Part shown: positions 8,736-17,324 of the stretch, one piece after another
How positions within the stretch are numbered: position 1 is the first letter of the stretch
Layout: each line of letters starts with the position of its first letter
Assembly: GCA_003149575.1 (NCBI GenBank)
Contig: QCWG01000001.1
Location: 1,804,334 to 1,868,333, forward strand
Reading direction: 5' to 3'
Source: Altererythrobacter sp. XM-24bin4
Lineage (GTDB): Bacteria; Pseudomonadota; Alphaproteobacteria; Sphingomonadales; Sphingomonadaceae
DNA length: 64,000 bases
Translations under genes and position numbers: made by a program
The notes under the pieces: model-generated
What the model was told of the DNA's origin: nothing
Seen by the model: only the letters and a program-made list of their open reading frames with translations
Databases searched by the model: none

Positions 8736-8779
8736 GCTTCGCCAGTGGCCTGCCAACCCGATTCTGTCGAGGGCGCGGT

Positions 8780-8965
8780 TTAAAACCTCCCCCGATCAGA
8801 GAGCTTTACCTGCAATGGCAGCGCGATATCGCTAACCTCATCGAGGAAAGGCGTGCCCCCGGCTGAGTTCTCGATCTTGCCTTCAGTCGTCTTCACGGCT
8901 TCCGCGAATGCGCCCTTCTCGTGACCGAATAACTAACTTTCCAACAGATTTTCAGGGATAGCTGC
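8780..8965 (-). pseudogene. Fragment of a sigma-54-dependent (NtrC/PrsR-type) activator
   Basis: Minus-strand translation reads AAIPENLLES, a TAG stop (8933-8935), then LFGHEKGAFAEAVKTTEGKI and, after a few residues, GGTPFLDEVSDIALPLQVKL before a TAA. This matches the central AAA+ domain of sigma-54 activators: the ELFGHEKGAFTGA loop (degraded here to GAFAEA) and Walker B GGTLFLDE. The wording resembles the PEP-CTERM/exosortase-associated regulator PrsR. The Walker A part, receiver domain and DNA-binding end are missing, a Glu codon is now a stop, and there seems to be a small deletion before AAIP. It is a dead remnant; the exact parent subfamily is inferred. Confidence 0.8.
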
Positions 8966-9196
8966 GCCACGATCTCATCGCTGGGCTTCTCCGTATTGAT
9001 AGACCCAAGCAGCCGCAAGCACACGGGCGACGACGCCGGTGATCCCTGGGAACGTCCCGAATGCTTAATTCAAACTGGTCGAGAGACCGAACCTTGGACT
9101 ACTCTTAATGAGCAGAAGTGAAATGTCGGTAAACTTTACACTAGCGCCCTAAATTGCAGATATCGCGGCACTCCAGTGGTTAAGCAGTGATAATCG
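8966..9196. other. Intergenic stretch without a recognised gene
   Basis: Between the activator remnant and the ScfR gene I see no convincing gene, RNA or terminator. The minus strand near 8975-9085 has a short coding-like frame ending VLAAAWVYQYGEAQR, possibly more debris from the same decayed locus. A short palindrome, GTAAACTTTAC, lies near 9130-9140. Nothing can be assigned. Confidence 0.5.
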
Positions 9197-10588
9197 TTAA
9201 CGTCGATCCAAGCCTTGAAACTCGAATGGTGTCACTCCTCGGGCAAGCCGATCAACCTGGAGCGGTGCCCCGCTTGGTGGAAGCGAACGCTGCCTGCAAC
9301 CCTCCCGATAACATCTTGCGCACCCCAGACCGATTGCTTCTGCAGATTCAGGATCGAGAGACAGCCCCTTGGCGGCTGACAACTGGGCTGCGAAGCGCGC
9401 TTCCACACCCAGAACGATGACAAATCTAGCCTGATCACCTGCGCCAATCGCGTCGACAGTCCGCGCGATGGTTATCCAATGGGTGGGGCCAGCATCAACG
9501 CCCTCGACAAACACAGACTGCACGCAAAGATCGCCCCGACGTTCAAATGCAGTATGCACGATCCACAACGGGCAAGATACATCACTTTCCAACAAGGTAG
9601 CGCCGCTTGCACCTGAGAACCGTTTTGAAAACTGCCCGGCCCGATCGATCCGCGCCATGAAGAACGGCAATCCGCGCTGTCCGACGCGCTGCAATGTTGT
9701 GAGACGATGCGCTAGTTGCTCAAAGCTCACGCCAAACCGACGTTGTAGTACCGTGAAGTCATAGCCTGTCTGCTCGCAGGCCCGCAGGAATCGCCCATAG
9801 GGCATCAGCAAGGCGGCCGCGAAGTATGCCGTTACGTGCCGTTCAAACAATTGCCGCGCAGCCGCGTCATCGAATTGAGGACCCGCCACAAGGCTTGAGA
9901 TGGCCTCTCGCTGCTCAAGTGTGACCAGTTGTGCAGCAATCTGGAAATTGCGCGAGGAACGGTCGAGCATTTCGGATAGCTGGAGTTGCCGTGCGTGCAG
10001 GTCCAGGCGACGCACCGCGTTGGGCATCACCTCCAATGGGAGTATGCGAACGCTCAACTGGTGCTTCTCGCGCAGTCTCTCAGTCAACGCTGCGCCAAGA
10101 TCGCTATTGGATAGCCGTAGCTCATCAGCAAGCTTCTCTGCCACTTCATCGATATCGGCGAAGTGGTTGCGCCAACGCTCAATCTCGCGCCGCGATTCTA
10201 CCAGGCTATCATTCACGCCGCCAACGTCCTGCCCGGACCTGTCATAAAGACGTGCTAATGCCGCAGCGGCCTGAGGTGCTGAGTTGAGTAGCTCGCTTAC
10301 TTCTTCCCGGTCGATATTCAGATCAGCGAAACGCTCATCGGCCAATCTGCGGGCAAGCCCATCGATTCCGCCAATGCTCTCGTCTTCTCTAAGCGTGCGC
10401 GGATCAAAGTCGAAGCGGTCAATGACTTGGATCAGAACTCTTGCGGACAAGGGACGCTGATTGCGCTCGATCAGGTTGAGATAGCTTGGACTGATACCCA
10501 GCGTTGCGGCCATCGCGGATTGAGTCATGCCTTCGCGCTTGCGTAGCCGCCTCAATGCAGGGCCAGCCAAAAGTGTATTGTCGCTCAT
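9197..10588 (-). CDS. ScfR/RamB-family XRE transcriptional regulator
   Basis: This DNA-binding regulator of 463 residues has an N-terminal XRE helix-turn-helix (RLRKREGMTQSAMAATLGIS followed by PSYLNLIERNQRPLS, about residues 14-48), then an IrrE/DUF955-like domain with the hallmark TAYFAAALLMPYGRFL and a C-terminal DUF2083 domain with conserved cysteines (LGCARC). The family (short-chain fatty acyl-CoA regulators; RamB in actinobacteria) controls acetate, propionate and glyoxylate-shunt genes. It is divergent from isocitrate lyase across about 150 bases, which fits that role. An imperfect palindrome lies just before its start codon. The target assignment is inference from family and position. 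Confidence 0.9.
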   Translation of the reverse strand: MSDNTLLAGPALRRLRKREGMTQSAMAATLGISPSYLNLIERNQRPLSARVLIQVIDRFDFDPRTLREDESIGGIDGLARRLADERFADLNIDREEVSELLNSAPQAAAALARLYDRSGQDVGGVNDSLVESRREIERWRNHFADIDEVAEKLADELRLSNSDLGAALTERLREKHQLSVRILPLEVMPNAVRRLDLHARQLQLSEMLDRSSRNFQIAAQLVTLEQREAISSLVAGPQFDDAAARQLFERHVTAYFAAALLMPYGRFLRACEQTGYDFTVLQRRFGVSFEQLAHRLTTLQRVGQRGLPFFMARIDRAGQFSKRFSGASGATLLESDVSCPLWIVHTAFERRGDLCVQSVFVEGVDAGPTHWITIARTVDAIGAGDQARFVIVLGVEARFAAQLSAAKGLSLDPESAEAIGLGCARCYREGCRQRSLPPSGAPLQVDRLARGVTPFEFQGLDRR

Positions 10589-10591
10589 TTC

Positions 10592-10607
10592 TGTGAATAT
10601 ATTTACA
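10592..10607. promoter_or_regulatory. Imperfect palindrome, candidate ScfR operator
   Basis: TGTGAATATATTTACA is a 16-base near-perfect inverted repeat (one mismatched pair) four bases upstream of the regulator's ATG. It covers the predicted -10 of that gene, as expected for an autoregulatory operator. Its use as an ScfR site is inferred. Confidence 0.5.
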
Positions 10608-10628
10608 TCATGACAAAAGAAAAGCCAA
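10600..10628 (-). promoter_or_regulatory. Predicted promoter of the ScfR-type regulator gene
   Basis: On the minus strand a -35 TTGGCT (10623-10628), a 17-base spacer and a -10 TAAATA (10600-10605) end eleven bases before the ATG, leaving an untranslated leader of only a few bases. The -10 lies inside the palindrome. Confidence 0.5.
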
Positions 10629-10737
10629 AAATACGCTCAATAAGACACGAATTTTTGTAACATTTCCTGTTCTCTCGCGCGTTTTTGCCGCAAACCAGCA
10701 TTCAAGAGGCACCTCCCCGCCTCCGCAGGAGATTCAG

Positions 10738-12336
10738 ATGACGTACTCAAACACAATAGCAGAACTTCGCAACACCATCGAAAAGAATGGCCCATCTTGG
10801 GATGCGATTGACGCGGAGAGCACAGCTCGCATGCGTATCCAGAACCGCTTCACTACCGGTCTTGATATCGCGCGCTACACCGCGAAGATCATGCGCGAAG
10901 ACATGGAAGCCTATGATGCAGACCCGGCAAACTACACCCAGTCGCTCGGATGTTGGCACGGTTTTATCGCCCAACAAAAGATGATCAGCATCAAGAAGCA
11001 TTTCGGAAGCACCAAGCGACGTTACCTCTACCTGTCCGGCTGGATGGTTGCTGCGCTGCGAAGCGAGTTTGGTCCACTGCCCGATCAGTCAATGCACGAG
11101 AAAACCAGCGTTCCTGCCCTGATTGAAGAGCTCTACACATTCTTGAAGCAAGCCGATGCACGCGAACTGGGCGGAATGTTCCGCGAGCTTGACGTGGCCA
11201 AGGAAGCTGGCGACGCTGTTGCAACGCATCGCTTGCTGCACAGGATCGATAATTATGAAACGCATGTTGTGCCAATCATCGCAGACATTGATGCTGGATT
11301 CGGCAATGCGGAAGCAACTTACCTGCTTGCGAAGAAGATGATCGAGGCAGGTGCGTGTGCACTGCAGATCGAAAATCAGGTCTCCGACGAAAAGCAGTGC
11401 GGCCACCAGGACGGCAAGGTTACCGTTCCGCATGAGGAATTCCTGCAGAAGATCCGCGCGATCAGGCATGCATTCCTCGAGCTGGGCGTTGAGGATGGAG
11501 TCATCGTTGCCCGCACGGACTCGCTCGGTGCCGGCCTGACAAAATCTATCGCGTACACCAAGGAGGAAGGCGATCTGGGTGACCAGTACAACAGCTTCCT
11601 CGATTGCGAAGAAATTGCGCCTACAGACATCAATAATGGCGATGTATTCCTGAGTCGTGAAGGCAAGCTACTTCGTCCAAAGCGTTTGCCGTCAAACCTC
11701 TACCAGTTCCGCGCCGGAACAGGTGAGGATCGCTGCGTGCTCGACTGTATCACATCGCTTCAGCATGGCGCAGACCTGCTCTGGATCGAGACCGAGAAGC
11801 CACACATCGGCCAGATTGGCGGGATGGTTGATCGCATCCGCGAAGTCGTCCCGAATGCGAAACTGGTTTACAACAACTCGCCTAGCTTCAACTGGACGCT
11901 CAATTTCCGCCAGCAGGTTTACGATGCTTGGGGAGCTGAAGGAAAAGATGTCAGCGGGTTCGAGCGCGATAGGCTGATGAGCATTGATTACGACGGCACT
12001 GAACTGGCAGCGGAAGCGGACGAGCGCATCCGCACTTTCCAGCGCGACGCCGCTGCTCAGGCTGGCATTTTCCATCACCTGATCACGCTGCCGACTTACC
12101 ACACGGCTGCGCTGAGCACCGATAACCTTGCAAAGCGTTACTTCGGCGAAGACGGGATGCTCGGCTACGTTCTCAATGTTCAGCGTGAGGAGATCCGCCA
12201 AGGGATCGCCTGCGTTAAGCACCAGAACATGGCCGGCTCTGACATCGGCGATGATCACAAGGAATATTTTGCCGGCGAAGCGGCTTTGAAGGCTGGCGGC
12301 AAAGACAACACGATGAACCAGTTTGAAGCAGCCTAA
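10738..12336 (+). CDS. aceA: Isocitrate lyase
   Basis: AceA splits isocitrate into glyoxylate and succinate, the entry step of the glyoxylate shunt, which allows growth on acetate and fatty acids. The 532 residues fit the longer isocitrate lyase subgroup rather than the roughly 430-residue enterobacterial form. The catalytic loop reads KQCGHQDGKV with the active-site cysteine at residue 221; ADIDAGFGNAEATYLLAKKM carries metal-binding aspartates. A strong Shine-Dalgarno sequence (AGGAG) precedes the ATG. The gene is divergent from the ScfR-type regulator and followed after 11 bases by a 55-residue frame. No malate synthase gene is in the window. Confidence 0.96.
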   Translation: MTYSNTIAELRNTIEKNGPSWDAIDAESTARMRIQNRFTTGLDIARYTAKIMREDMEAYDADPANYTQSLGCWHGFIAQQKMISIKKHFGSTKRRYLYLSGWMVAALRSEFGPLPDQSMHEKTSVPALIEELYTFLKQADARELGGMFRELDVAKEAGDAVATHRLLHRIDNYETHVVPIIADIDAGFGNAEATYLLAKKMIEAGACALQIENQVSDEKQCGHQDGKVTVPHEEFLQKIRAIRHAFLELGVEDGVIVARTDSLGAGLTKSIAYTKEEGDLGDQYNSFLDCEEIAPTDINNGDVFLSREGKLLRPKRLPSNLYQFRAGTGEDRCVLDCITSLQHGADLLWIETEKPHIGQIGGMVDRIREVVPNAKLVYNNSPSFNWTLNFRQQVYDAWGAEGKDVSGFERDRLMSIDYDGTELAAEADERIRTFQRDAAAQAGIFHHLITLPTYHTAALSTDNLAKRYFGEDGMLGYVLNVQREEIRQGIACVKHQNMAGSDIGDDHKEYFAGEAALKAGGKDNTMNQFEAA

Positions 12337-12347
12337 GGAGAGCGAAG

Positions 12348-12515
12348 ATGAGCAACACCAACTCAAAGGAACCTGGCCGCGCACGCGCGCTGCTTTCGAC
12401 TGCCGACTTCCGATTGCTGCGGCGCGCGCTGGAAAGCCATGCCAAATCAACAGAGGATCGGGAAGAATTAGCTAAGATCAACGCACTGCACCATCGCCTT
12501 GGCAATTACACCTAA
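12348..12515 (+). CDS. Small hypothetical protein (55 aa) downstream of aceA
   Basis: The frame encodes 55 residues, beginning MSNTNSKEPGRARALLS and ending INALHHRLGNYT. A full Shine-Dalgarno sequence (AAGGAG, 12335-12340) overlaps the aceA stop codon, so translation coupled to aceA is likely. It is basic, with one predicted helix (STADFRLLRRALESHAKSTE) and no signal peptide or membrane segment. I do not recognise a family. The spacing, ribosome binding site and codon style support a real gene; its function is unknown and a link to the glyoxylate shunt is only inferred from position. Confidence 0.7.
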   Translation: MSNTNSKEPGRARALLSTADFRLLRRALESHAKSTEDREELAKINALHHRLGNYT

Positions 12516-12560
12516 AGGATTAGCGAAGCGGCCCTTCCCCCCGCTGCCGAGCTAGAACTT

Positions 12561-12613
12561 TTCTCCTGGGGAGGAGAAGTCGGCCGTCGGAGCTTCATTG
12601 CTTCGGCGGCCGA
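12561..12613. terminator. Two consecutive hairpins between convergent genes
   Basis: The first hairpin pairs TTCTCC (12561-12566) with GGAGAA (12573-12578). The second has a 14-base stem (12580-12593 with 12600-12613, two to three G-T pairs) and a six-base loop. There is no T-run, so they could act as transcript-end stabilisers or weak two-way terminators for the aceA unit and the SLC13 gene. Confidence 0.5.
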
Positions 12614-12659
12614 ACCATTTGCGCGAGAGTGACGACGTGCCGGATCTTCGCCGGATGCT

Positions 12660-14462
12660 TCAAAGCATTCCGTAAGACCAGGCCAGCATAGCGGACAGGC
12701 TAGTCACCATAATCAAAACAAGCGGAACGCCAGTGCGGATATAGTCCTTAAAGACATAGCTGCCCTCACCCATAATCAGCATATTCGTTTGATAGGCAAT
12801 CGGCGTGGCGTAACACAGGTTGCAGCCGAACAGCACAGCCAGCACAAGTGGTTCAGCAGGAACCCCCAACAGGCTTGCGATGCTGAAAGCAATCGGCGTA
12901 CCCACAGTGGCCGCCGTCGCATTCGATGCGAAGTTCGTCAGCACCGTTACGAACAGCATGATTGCGGCAATAACACCGGCCGGCGGAAGAAACTGCAAGC
13001 CTAAGGACAACAACTCACCTAGCCACGCCGCAGCTCCGCTTTCCAATATTACGCGCCCGATGGCGATACTGGCCGCAATCAGCACGATGACCTGGGCAGA
13101 CAAAGCGCGCCCAACACGTTCAAACTTCACGCAGCCGGTCAGGAACATAAGAATAGCGCCCGCCAATGCAGAGATCGCAATCGGAAAGATACCGACAGAA
13201 GCGGTAAAGATCGACACGCCCATGATAGTCGCAGCCAGCGCAGCCTTGGATTTGCGAGGCAACTCGCGTGCACCTTCCAGCATCAACAAGCTGTCGCTGG
13301 TGGCAAAATCCTGAAGATCCTCTGGTAATCCCATCACCAGCAGCACGTCGCCTTCACTGATCCGCAGATCGCCAACTTCGCTATAGTTTGCTTTTTCGCC
13401 CAGCAAACGGTCCGGCCTGTGAATACCTAACACAGCCACACCGTGGAGATCAGCGATGCCCGAGGTTGGCAAGGTACGGTTTATCAGACGCGAATCCGCG
13501 GTCACTGTCATCTCGACTACGACAATATCCCTCTCGCGATTGCCGGACTCGCGGCGGATCCGGTCGAGCACCCATGTCGGTGCGAGCTCGCCCTTCAACA
13601 CGCGTACGGCATCTTCCAGCGCCTGGTGCGAACCGGACATATGTAGCCGCTGCTGAGGCTGTATCGGCCCGGTCATCTTGTCGTGAAAGCGAATACCCTC
13701 GGGAAGCTTTGGCAGGACTGCAGCCACTTCCTGACCGATCAGCTCACTGTCCCCACCGATCCGCAAACGTGTGTGGAACATGCGCGGGGCATGAGCCGCC
13801 GCGACGCGATTGTCACCCAGGAGCCTGGGCATCACCAACCAAAGATAAGGCAACGCAATCAGCGACGCACCCAGCACAATCGGAGTAAAGTCAAACACCC
13901 CAATCTCGCGCATCCCCAAGTCAACCGCGATCGAAACAACAAGTATGTTAGTGGAGGTACCAATTGTAGTGGCGAGCCCGCCCAAGAGCGAAGCCGCATT
14001 GAGCGGGATCAACGTTTTGGATGCGGGCAAGGCCCCACGTTCTGCCAATGCAACAAAGATCGGAATCATCAGCACCAGCACAGGGGTGTTGTTGACAACC
14101 ATCGATAGCGTGAAGGCAATGAACAGCGAGAACAGCAATCCCAGCTGCAAATTGGCTTTGAATATTCGCTCCAGAACCCGCGCTGCCGGTTCAAGCGCGC
14201 CTGTAACCACCAATCCGCGCCCCATCACCATAAGCGCGCAAATCGTAATCAGCGCATAGTGACCGAAGCCTTCAAATGCGAGTACGAGCCCGTCCGTGGA
14301 GCTCGTGCCTTCGAGCGGGAAAAAATACAGACCGACTGCAATCACAGCGATCGTCAGCAGTGAAATGATCTCAATCGACATGCGGCCGCGCGCGAAGCCG
14401 ACAAACATTGCGACGGTCAACGCCATTGCGGCGAATGCATGTAGGGAAGGCAGCGCGATCAT
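12660..14462 (-). CDS. SLC13-family permease with RCK_C (TrkA-C) domains
   Basis: This polytopic inner-membrane protein of 600 residues has two hydrophobic halves separated by a soluble middle (about residues 220-410). The halves contain the repeated signature regions MVVNNTPVLVLMIPI and, later, TNFASNATAATVGTPIAFS, typical of divalent anion:sodium symporters. The middle has two TrkA-C-like units, each ending in patterns such as LRISEGDVLLVMG. Members with this layout transport sulfate, dicarboxylates or similar anions; the substrate is not evident. It stands alone, convergent with aceA and divergent from the alcohol dehydrogenase gene. Confidence 0.88.
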   Translation of the reverse strand: MIALPSLHAFAAMALTVAMFVGFARGRMSIEIISLLTIAVIAVGLYFFPLEGTSSTDGLVLAFEGFGHYALITICALMVMGRGLVVTGALEPAARVLERIFKANLQLGLLFSLFIAFTLSMVVNNTPVLVLMIPIFVALAERGALPASKTLIPLNAASLLGGLATTIGTSTNILVVSIAVDLGMREIGVFDFTPIVLGASLIALPYLWLVMPRLLGDNRVAAAHAPRMFHTRLRIGGDSELIGQEVAAVLPKLPEGIRFHDKMTGPIQPQQRLHMSGSHQALEDAVRVLKGELAPTWVLDRIRRESGNRERDIVVVEMTVTADSRLINRTLPTSGIADLHGVAVLGIHRPDRLLGEKANYSEVGDLRISEGDVLLVMGLPEDLQDFATSDSLLMLEGARELPRKSKAALAATIMGVSIFTASVGIFPIAISALAGAILMFLTGCVKFERVGRALSAQVIVLIAASIAIGRVILESGAAAWLGELLSLGLQFLPPAGVIAAIMLFVTVLTNFASNATAATVGTPIAFSIASLLGVPAEPLVLAVLFGCNLCYATPIAYQTNMLIMGEGSYVFKDYIRTGVPLVLIMVTSLSAMLAWSYGML

Positions 14463-14580
14463 TGCTGGCGCGAAGAATCATACACCTGCGACGAAAATAC
14501 AAGCGAAATCACGCTGCGCCGGGTTGTGTTGATACTGAAATGCGCTGAAGGTGGAGGAGCTTAAACTGGGAGACACATAG

Positions 14581-15630
14581 ATGAAGGCATTGGTTTTTAA
14601 CGGCGCGCGGGACATCCGCTACGAGACTTATGCCGACCCTGAGTTGCGCAGCCCGAACAGCGTGATCCTGAAAGTAGAGAGCTGTTCAATCTGCGGAAGT
14701 GATCTTCACATGTATCACGGCGCACACATTGGTGACAAAGACTACGGATCCGATGCTCCGAAGTTCTGTTGTGGGCACGAGTTTATCGGTGAAGTCGTCG
14801 AAACAGGCCCGGAAGTTCACGGACACAAGGTGGGCGACAAAGTACTGGCCGCGGGCGGCACGGGTTGCGGGCAATGTCCGTCATGCCGGACCGGCAATGC
14901 CGGTTCTTGTGCCCATTCCACCGCCTTCGGGATCGGTCCGACTTTGGAAGGCGGCCAGGCTGAATATGTGTGCGTACCCAATGCCGATGCGACACTCTAT
15001 TCGCGTGATGGCTTGTCAGACGAACATGCAATGCTGCTGACTGACGGCATGGCCACCGCCTATTTCGGCCTGACGCGCGCGGAACCAAAGCCAGGCGGCT
15101 CGGTCGCAATTGTCGGCTTGGGCCCGATCGGTTTGATCGGCGTGGAGCTGGCATTTTTACTTGGCGCATCGCAGGTGTTCGCGATCGACCCGGTCGAATC
15201 CCGCCGCAAAATGGCGGAGAAATTGGGTGCCGCCACTTTCGCACCTGGAGCGGACCTGGTTCCGCAAATCCGCGAGCTGACCGGTGGGCGCGGGGCACAA
15301 TCTGTGTTCGAGGCCTCTGGCGCTAGCGGAGCAATCGCCAGCACACTGCCGCTGGTTGCCCCGCGCGGGAATGTCAGTTTTATTGGAATTCCAGAACCAT
15401 CCGATACGCTGCCTCTGCCGCTTATCATGTTCAAGCATGTGACGGTGCGCGGCGGAATCTGCGACGTACCCAACATGTGGCAGCATCTTGTACCGATGCT
15501 GCAGCAGGGCCGCTTGAAGGCCGAAGGGCTTTTCAGCCACGACTTCAGATTGAGCGAGGGCGCAGAAGCCTACTCACTATTCGACAGCCGTGATGACGGG
15601 GTGATCAAAATCCGAATTGACGTGGACTGA
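14581..15630 (+). CDS. Zinc-dependent medium-chain alcohol dehydrogenase
   Basis: This cytosolic NAD(P)-dependent oxidoreductase has 349 residues. The catalytic zinc ligands are in SCSICGSDLHMYHG and CCGHEFIGEVVETGPEVHG. The structural-zinc lobe is CGQCPSCRTGNAGSC, giving four cysteines. The Rossmann motif is VAIVGLGPIGLIGVELAFLLGA, followed by FAIDPVESRR, where the Asp suggests NAD preference. The overall style is that of sorbitol/threonine dehydrogenase-like enzymes, but the substrate is uncertain. GGGAG lies upstream of the ATG. The gene is followed directly by tRNA-Leu on the other strand. Confidence 0.88.
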   Translation: MKALVFNGARDIRYETYADPELRSPNSVILKVESCSICGSDLHMYHGAHIGDKDYGSDAPKFCCGHEFIGEVVETGPEVHGHKVGDKVLAAGGTGCGQCPSCRTGNAGSCAHSTAFGIGPTLEGGQAEYVCVPNADATLYSRDGLSDEHAMLLTDGMATAYFGLTRAEPKPGGSVAIVGLGPIGLIGVELAFLLGASQVFAIDPVESRRKMAEKLGAATFAPGADLVPQIRELTGGRGAQSVFEASGASGAIASTLPLVAPRGNVSFIGIPEPSDTLPLPLIMFKHVTVRGGICDVPNMWQHLVPMLQQGRLKAEGLFSHDFRLSEGAEAYSLFDSRDDGVIKIRIDVD

Positions 15631-15643
15631 CGCGAAAAGAAAG

Positions 15644-15728
15644 TGGTGCCCCTGGCCCGACTCGAACGGGCACTCCGTTAGGAACTCGATTTTGAGTCGA
15701 GCGCGTCTACCAATTCCACCACAGGGGC
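15644..15728 (-). tRNA. tRNA-Leu (CAA)
   Basis: The minus strand folds into an 85-base class II tRNA: acceptor GCCCCTG paired with CAGGGGC, discriminator A, encoded CCA, a D-arm with GGTAGACGCG, anticodon stem CTCGA/TCGAG with loop CTCAAAA (anticodon CAA), a long variable arm and T-loop GTTCGAGTC. Confidence 0.96.
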
Positions 15729-15746
15729 TTCCTTTTCGGAAGGGCG

Positions 15747-15775
15747 CAGATAGCCGCGCCCGTTGGCATGTTCAA
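15747..15775 (-). promoter_or_regulatory. Predicted tRNA-Leu promoter
   Basis: On the minus strand a -35 TTGAAC (15770-15775), a 17-base spacer and a -10 TATCTG (15747-15752) end 18 bases before the mature tRNA. Confidence 0.6.
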
Positions 15776-15809
15776 CCCTTCAGTTCGTCCTGATTGGGTT
15801 ATCGCTGCG

Positions 15810-16628
15810 CTATTTGAGCGCGCCAACCAACAACTTGTGAAGTTTCGAGTGCAAACCATCATTCGCAGCGAGCACCTGCTTTGAAAGCACAGGCTCCGAA
15901 CGCCCGCGAAAATCGGTTACAAAGCCGCCTGCCTCACGGATCAGGAGACAGCCTGCTGCTGTGTCCCAATCGCTAAGACCAGTTTCCCAGAAACCGTCAA
16001 ACCGGCCCTGTGCAACATAGGCCATATCGAGCGACGCTGCACCGAAACGGCGGATTCCGGCAACCTCGGGCCCGAATGCCGAGTAGATTTTCATCCATTC
16101 ATTGGGATCACCCGCCCCTTGGAACGGGATACCGGTGGCAATCAGCGAATCTGACAGACGCGATCTCGCCGAAACGCGCAAACGCGCATCCTGCAGCCAG
16201 GCGCCGCGCGTCTTTTCCGCCCAATAGGTCTCGTCATTGATCGGATGATAGATAACCGCCGCTGTCACGTCGCCCCAGCCTGAACCGTCAAGCTTCGGCT
16301 CCTGCGCCGCGATCGAGATCGCAAAATGCGGAATGCCGTGCAGGAAGTTACTTGTCCCGTCGAGCGGATCGATGATCCAGCGCGGCTTGATGGGGTCGCC
16401 TTCGATGACACCAGCTTCCTCCAGCACAAATCCCCAGTCGGGGCGTGCATGAAGCAATTCGTCATAGATGGTGCGTTCAGCGCGCATGTCCGCTTTGGAT
16501 ACGAAATCCGCCGGGCCCTTGCGGCTCACTTGCAAGTGCTCCACTTCGCCGAAGTCGCGGCGCAAACGATGGCCAGCCTTGCGGGCGGCTTTTTCCATTA
16601 CGCGGATGAGGCCTGAAAACATCGACAT
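15810..16628 (-). CDS. suhB: Inositol monophosphatase family protein (SuhB-like)
   Basis: This magnesium-dependent, lithium-sensitive-type phosphatase has 272 residues. The metal-binding signature is WIIDPLDGTSNFLHGIPHF (about residues 84-102), the upstream ligand is in VLEEAGV (about residues 68-74), and the second signature region is GLSDWDTAAGCLLIREAGG. SuhB members remove phosphate from inositol phosphates, and in enterobacteria one also acts in ribosomal RNA antitermination; which applies here is unknown. It starts six bases after the efp stop on the same strand, so the two are likely cotranscribed. A second, more distant family member lies at 52.6-53.4 kb. Confidence 0.88.
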   Translation of the reverse strand: MSMFSGLIRVMEKAARKAGHRLRRDFGEVEHLQVSRKGPADFVSKADMRAERTIYDELLHARPDWGFVLEEAGVIEGDPIKPRWIIDPLDGTSNFLHGIPHFAISIAAQEPKLDGSGWGDVTAAVIYHPINDETYWAEKTRGAWLQDARLRVSARSRLSDSLIATGIPFQGAGDPNEWMKIYSAFGPEVAGIRRFGAASLDMAYVAQGRFDGFWETGLSDWDTAAGCLLIREAGGFVTDFRGRSEPVLSKQVLAANDGLHSKLHKLLVGALK

Positions 16629-16634
16629 GGGGGG

Positions 16635-17198
16635 TTAGCTCGCCTTCCCGACGTAGGTTTGCTCATACACATCAACGATGATGCGTGTGCCGCTGCCGAT
16701 ATGCGGGGGCACCATGATGCGCACACCATTGTCGAGGACTGCCGGTTTATAGCTGGAAGATGCAGTTTGCCCCTTCACTACTGCGTCGGCTTCGACGATT
16801 TCAGCTTCGATCTGCGCTGGAAGCTCAACACTGATCGGCTTTTCTTCCCACAGCTCGAGCTTCACCTGCATACCATCCTGCAAGAACGGTCGCGCATCGC
16901 CCAGCAAATCCGAAGGCAGAGTGATCTGCTCATAGGTTTCCTGATCCATGAAAACGAGCATGTCGCCATCTTCATAAAGGAAGTGATACTCTTGAGTATC
17001 CAAACGCACCTTTTCCACGGTGTCGGCGCTGCGAAAACGGACATTGGTTTTGCGGCCATCCTGCAGGTTCTTCATTTCGACCTGCATATAGGCGCCGCCT
17101 TTGCCCGGCTGCGTGTGCTGGATCTTGGCAACTTTCCAGATGCCTTTTTCGTACTCGATGATATTGCCTGGGCGGATATCGACGCCGCTGATTTTCAT
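16635..17198 (-). CDS. efp: Translation elongation factor P
   Basis: EF-P relieves ribosome stalling at consecutive prolines. The 187 residues comprise the KOW-like N-terminal domain and two OB folds. The conserved loop [10 protein letters not shown] places the usual modification-site lysine at residue 33. The C-terminal signature [24 protein letters not shown] is intact. The frame is open for another 37 codons upstream, but [12 protein letters not shown] is the family start, with AAGG upstream of this ATG. It is the first gene of an efp-suhB unit. No EF-P-modifying enzyme gene is in the window. Confidence 0.95.
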   Translation of the reverse strand: MKISGVDIRPGNIIEYEKGIWKVAKIQHTQPGKGGAYMQVEMKNLQDGRKTNVRFRSADTVEKVRLDTQEYHFLYEDGDMLVFMDQETYEQITLPSDLLGDARPFLQDGMQVKLELWEEKPISVELPAQIEAEIVEADAVVKGQTASSSYKPAVLDNGVRIMVPPHIGSGTRIIVDVYEQTYVGKAS

Positions 17199-17324
17199 GG
17201 GAACCAACCTTTTCAAGGAGCCTGCAGAGAACTGCTCTGCGTTGTGTTGCGCGCCCTTAGCCGAGCCAGCGATGCGGGGCAAGGATGCTGGCAAGTTCGC
17301 CGCTCGCATGATATCCGATAATCC

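Noticed and set aside
16635-17309. Longer EF-P starting at 17309
   Set aside because: The extra 37 residues are not part of the family and the ATG at 17198 matches the conserved N-terminus.
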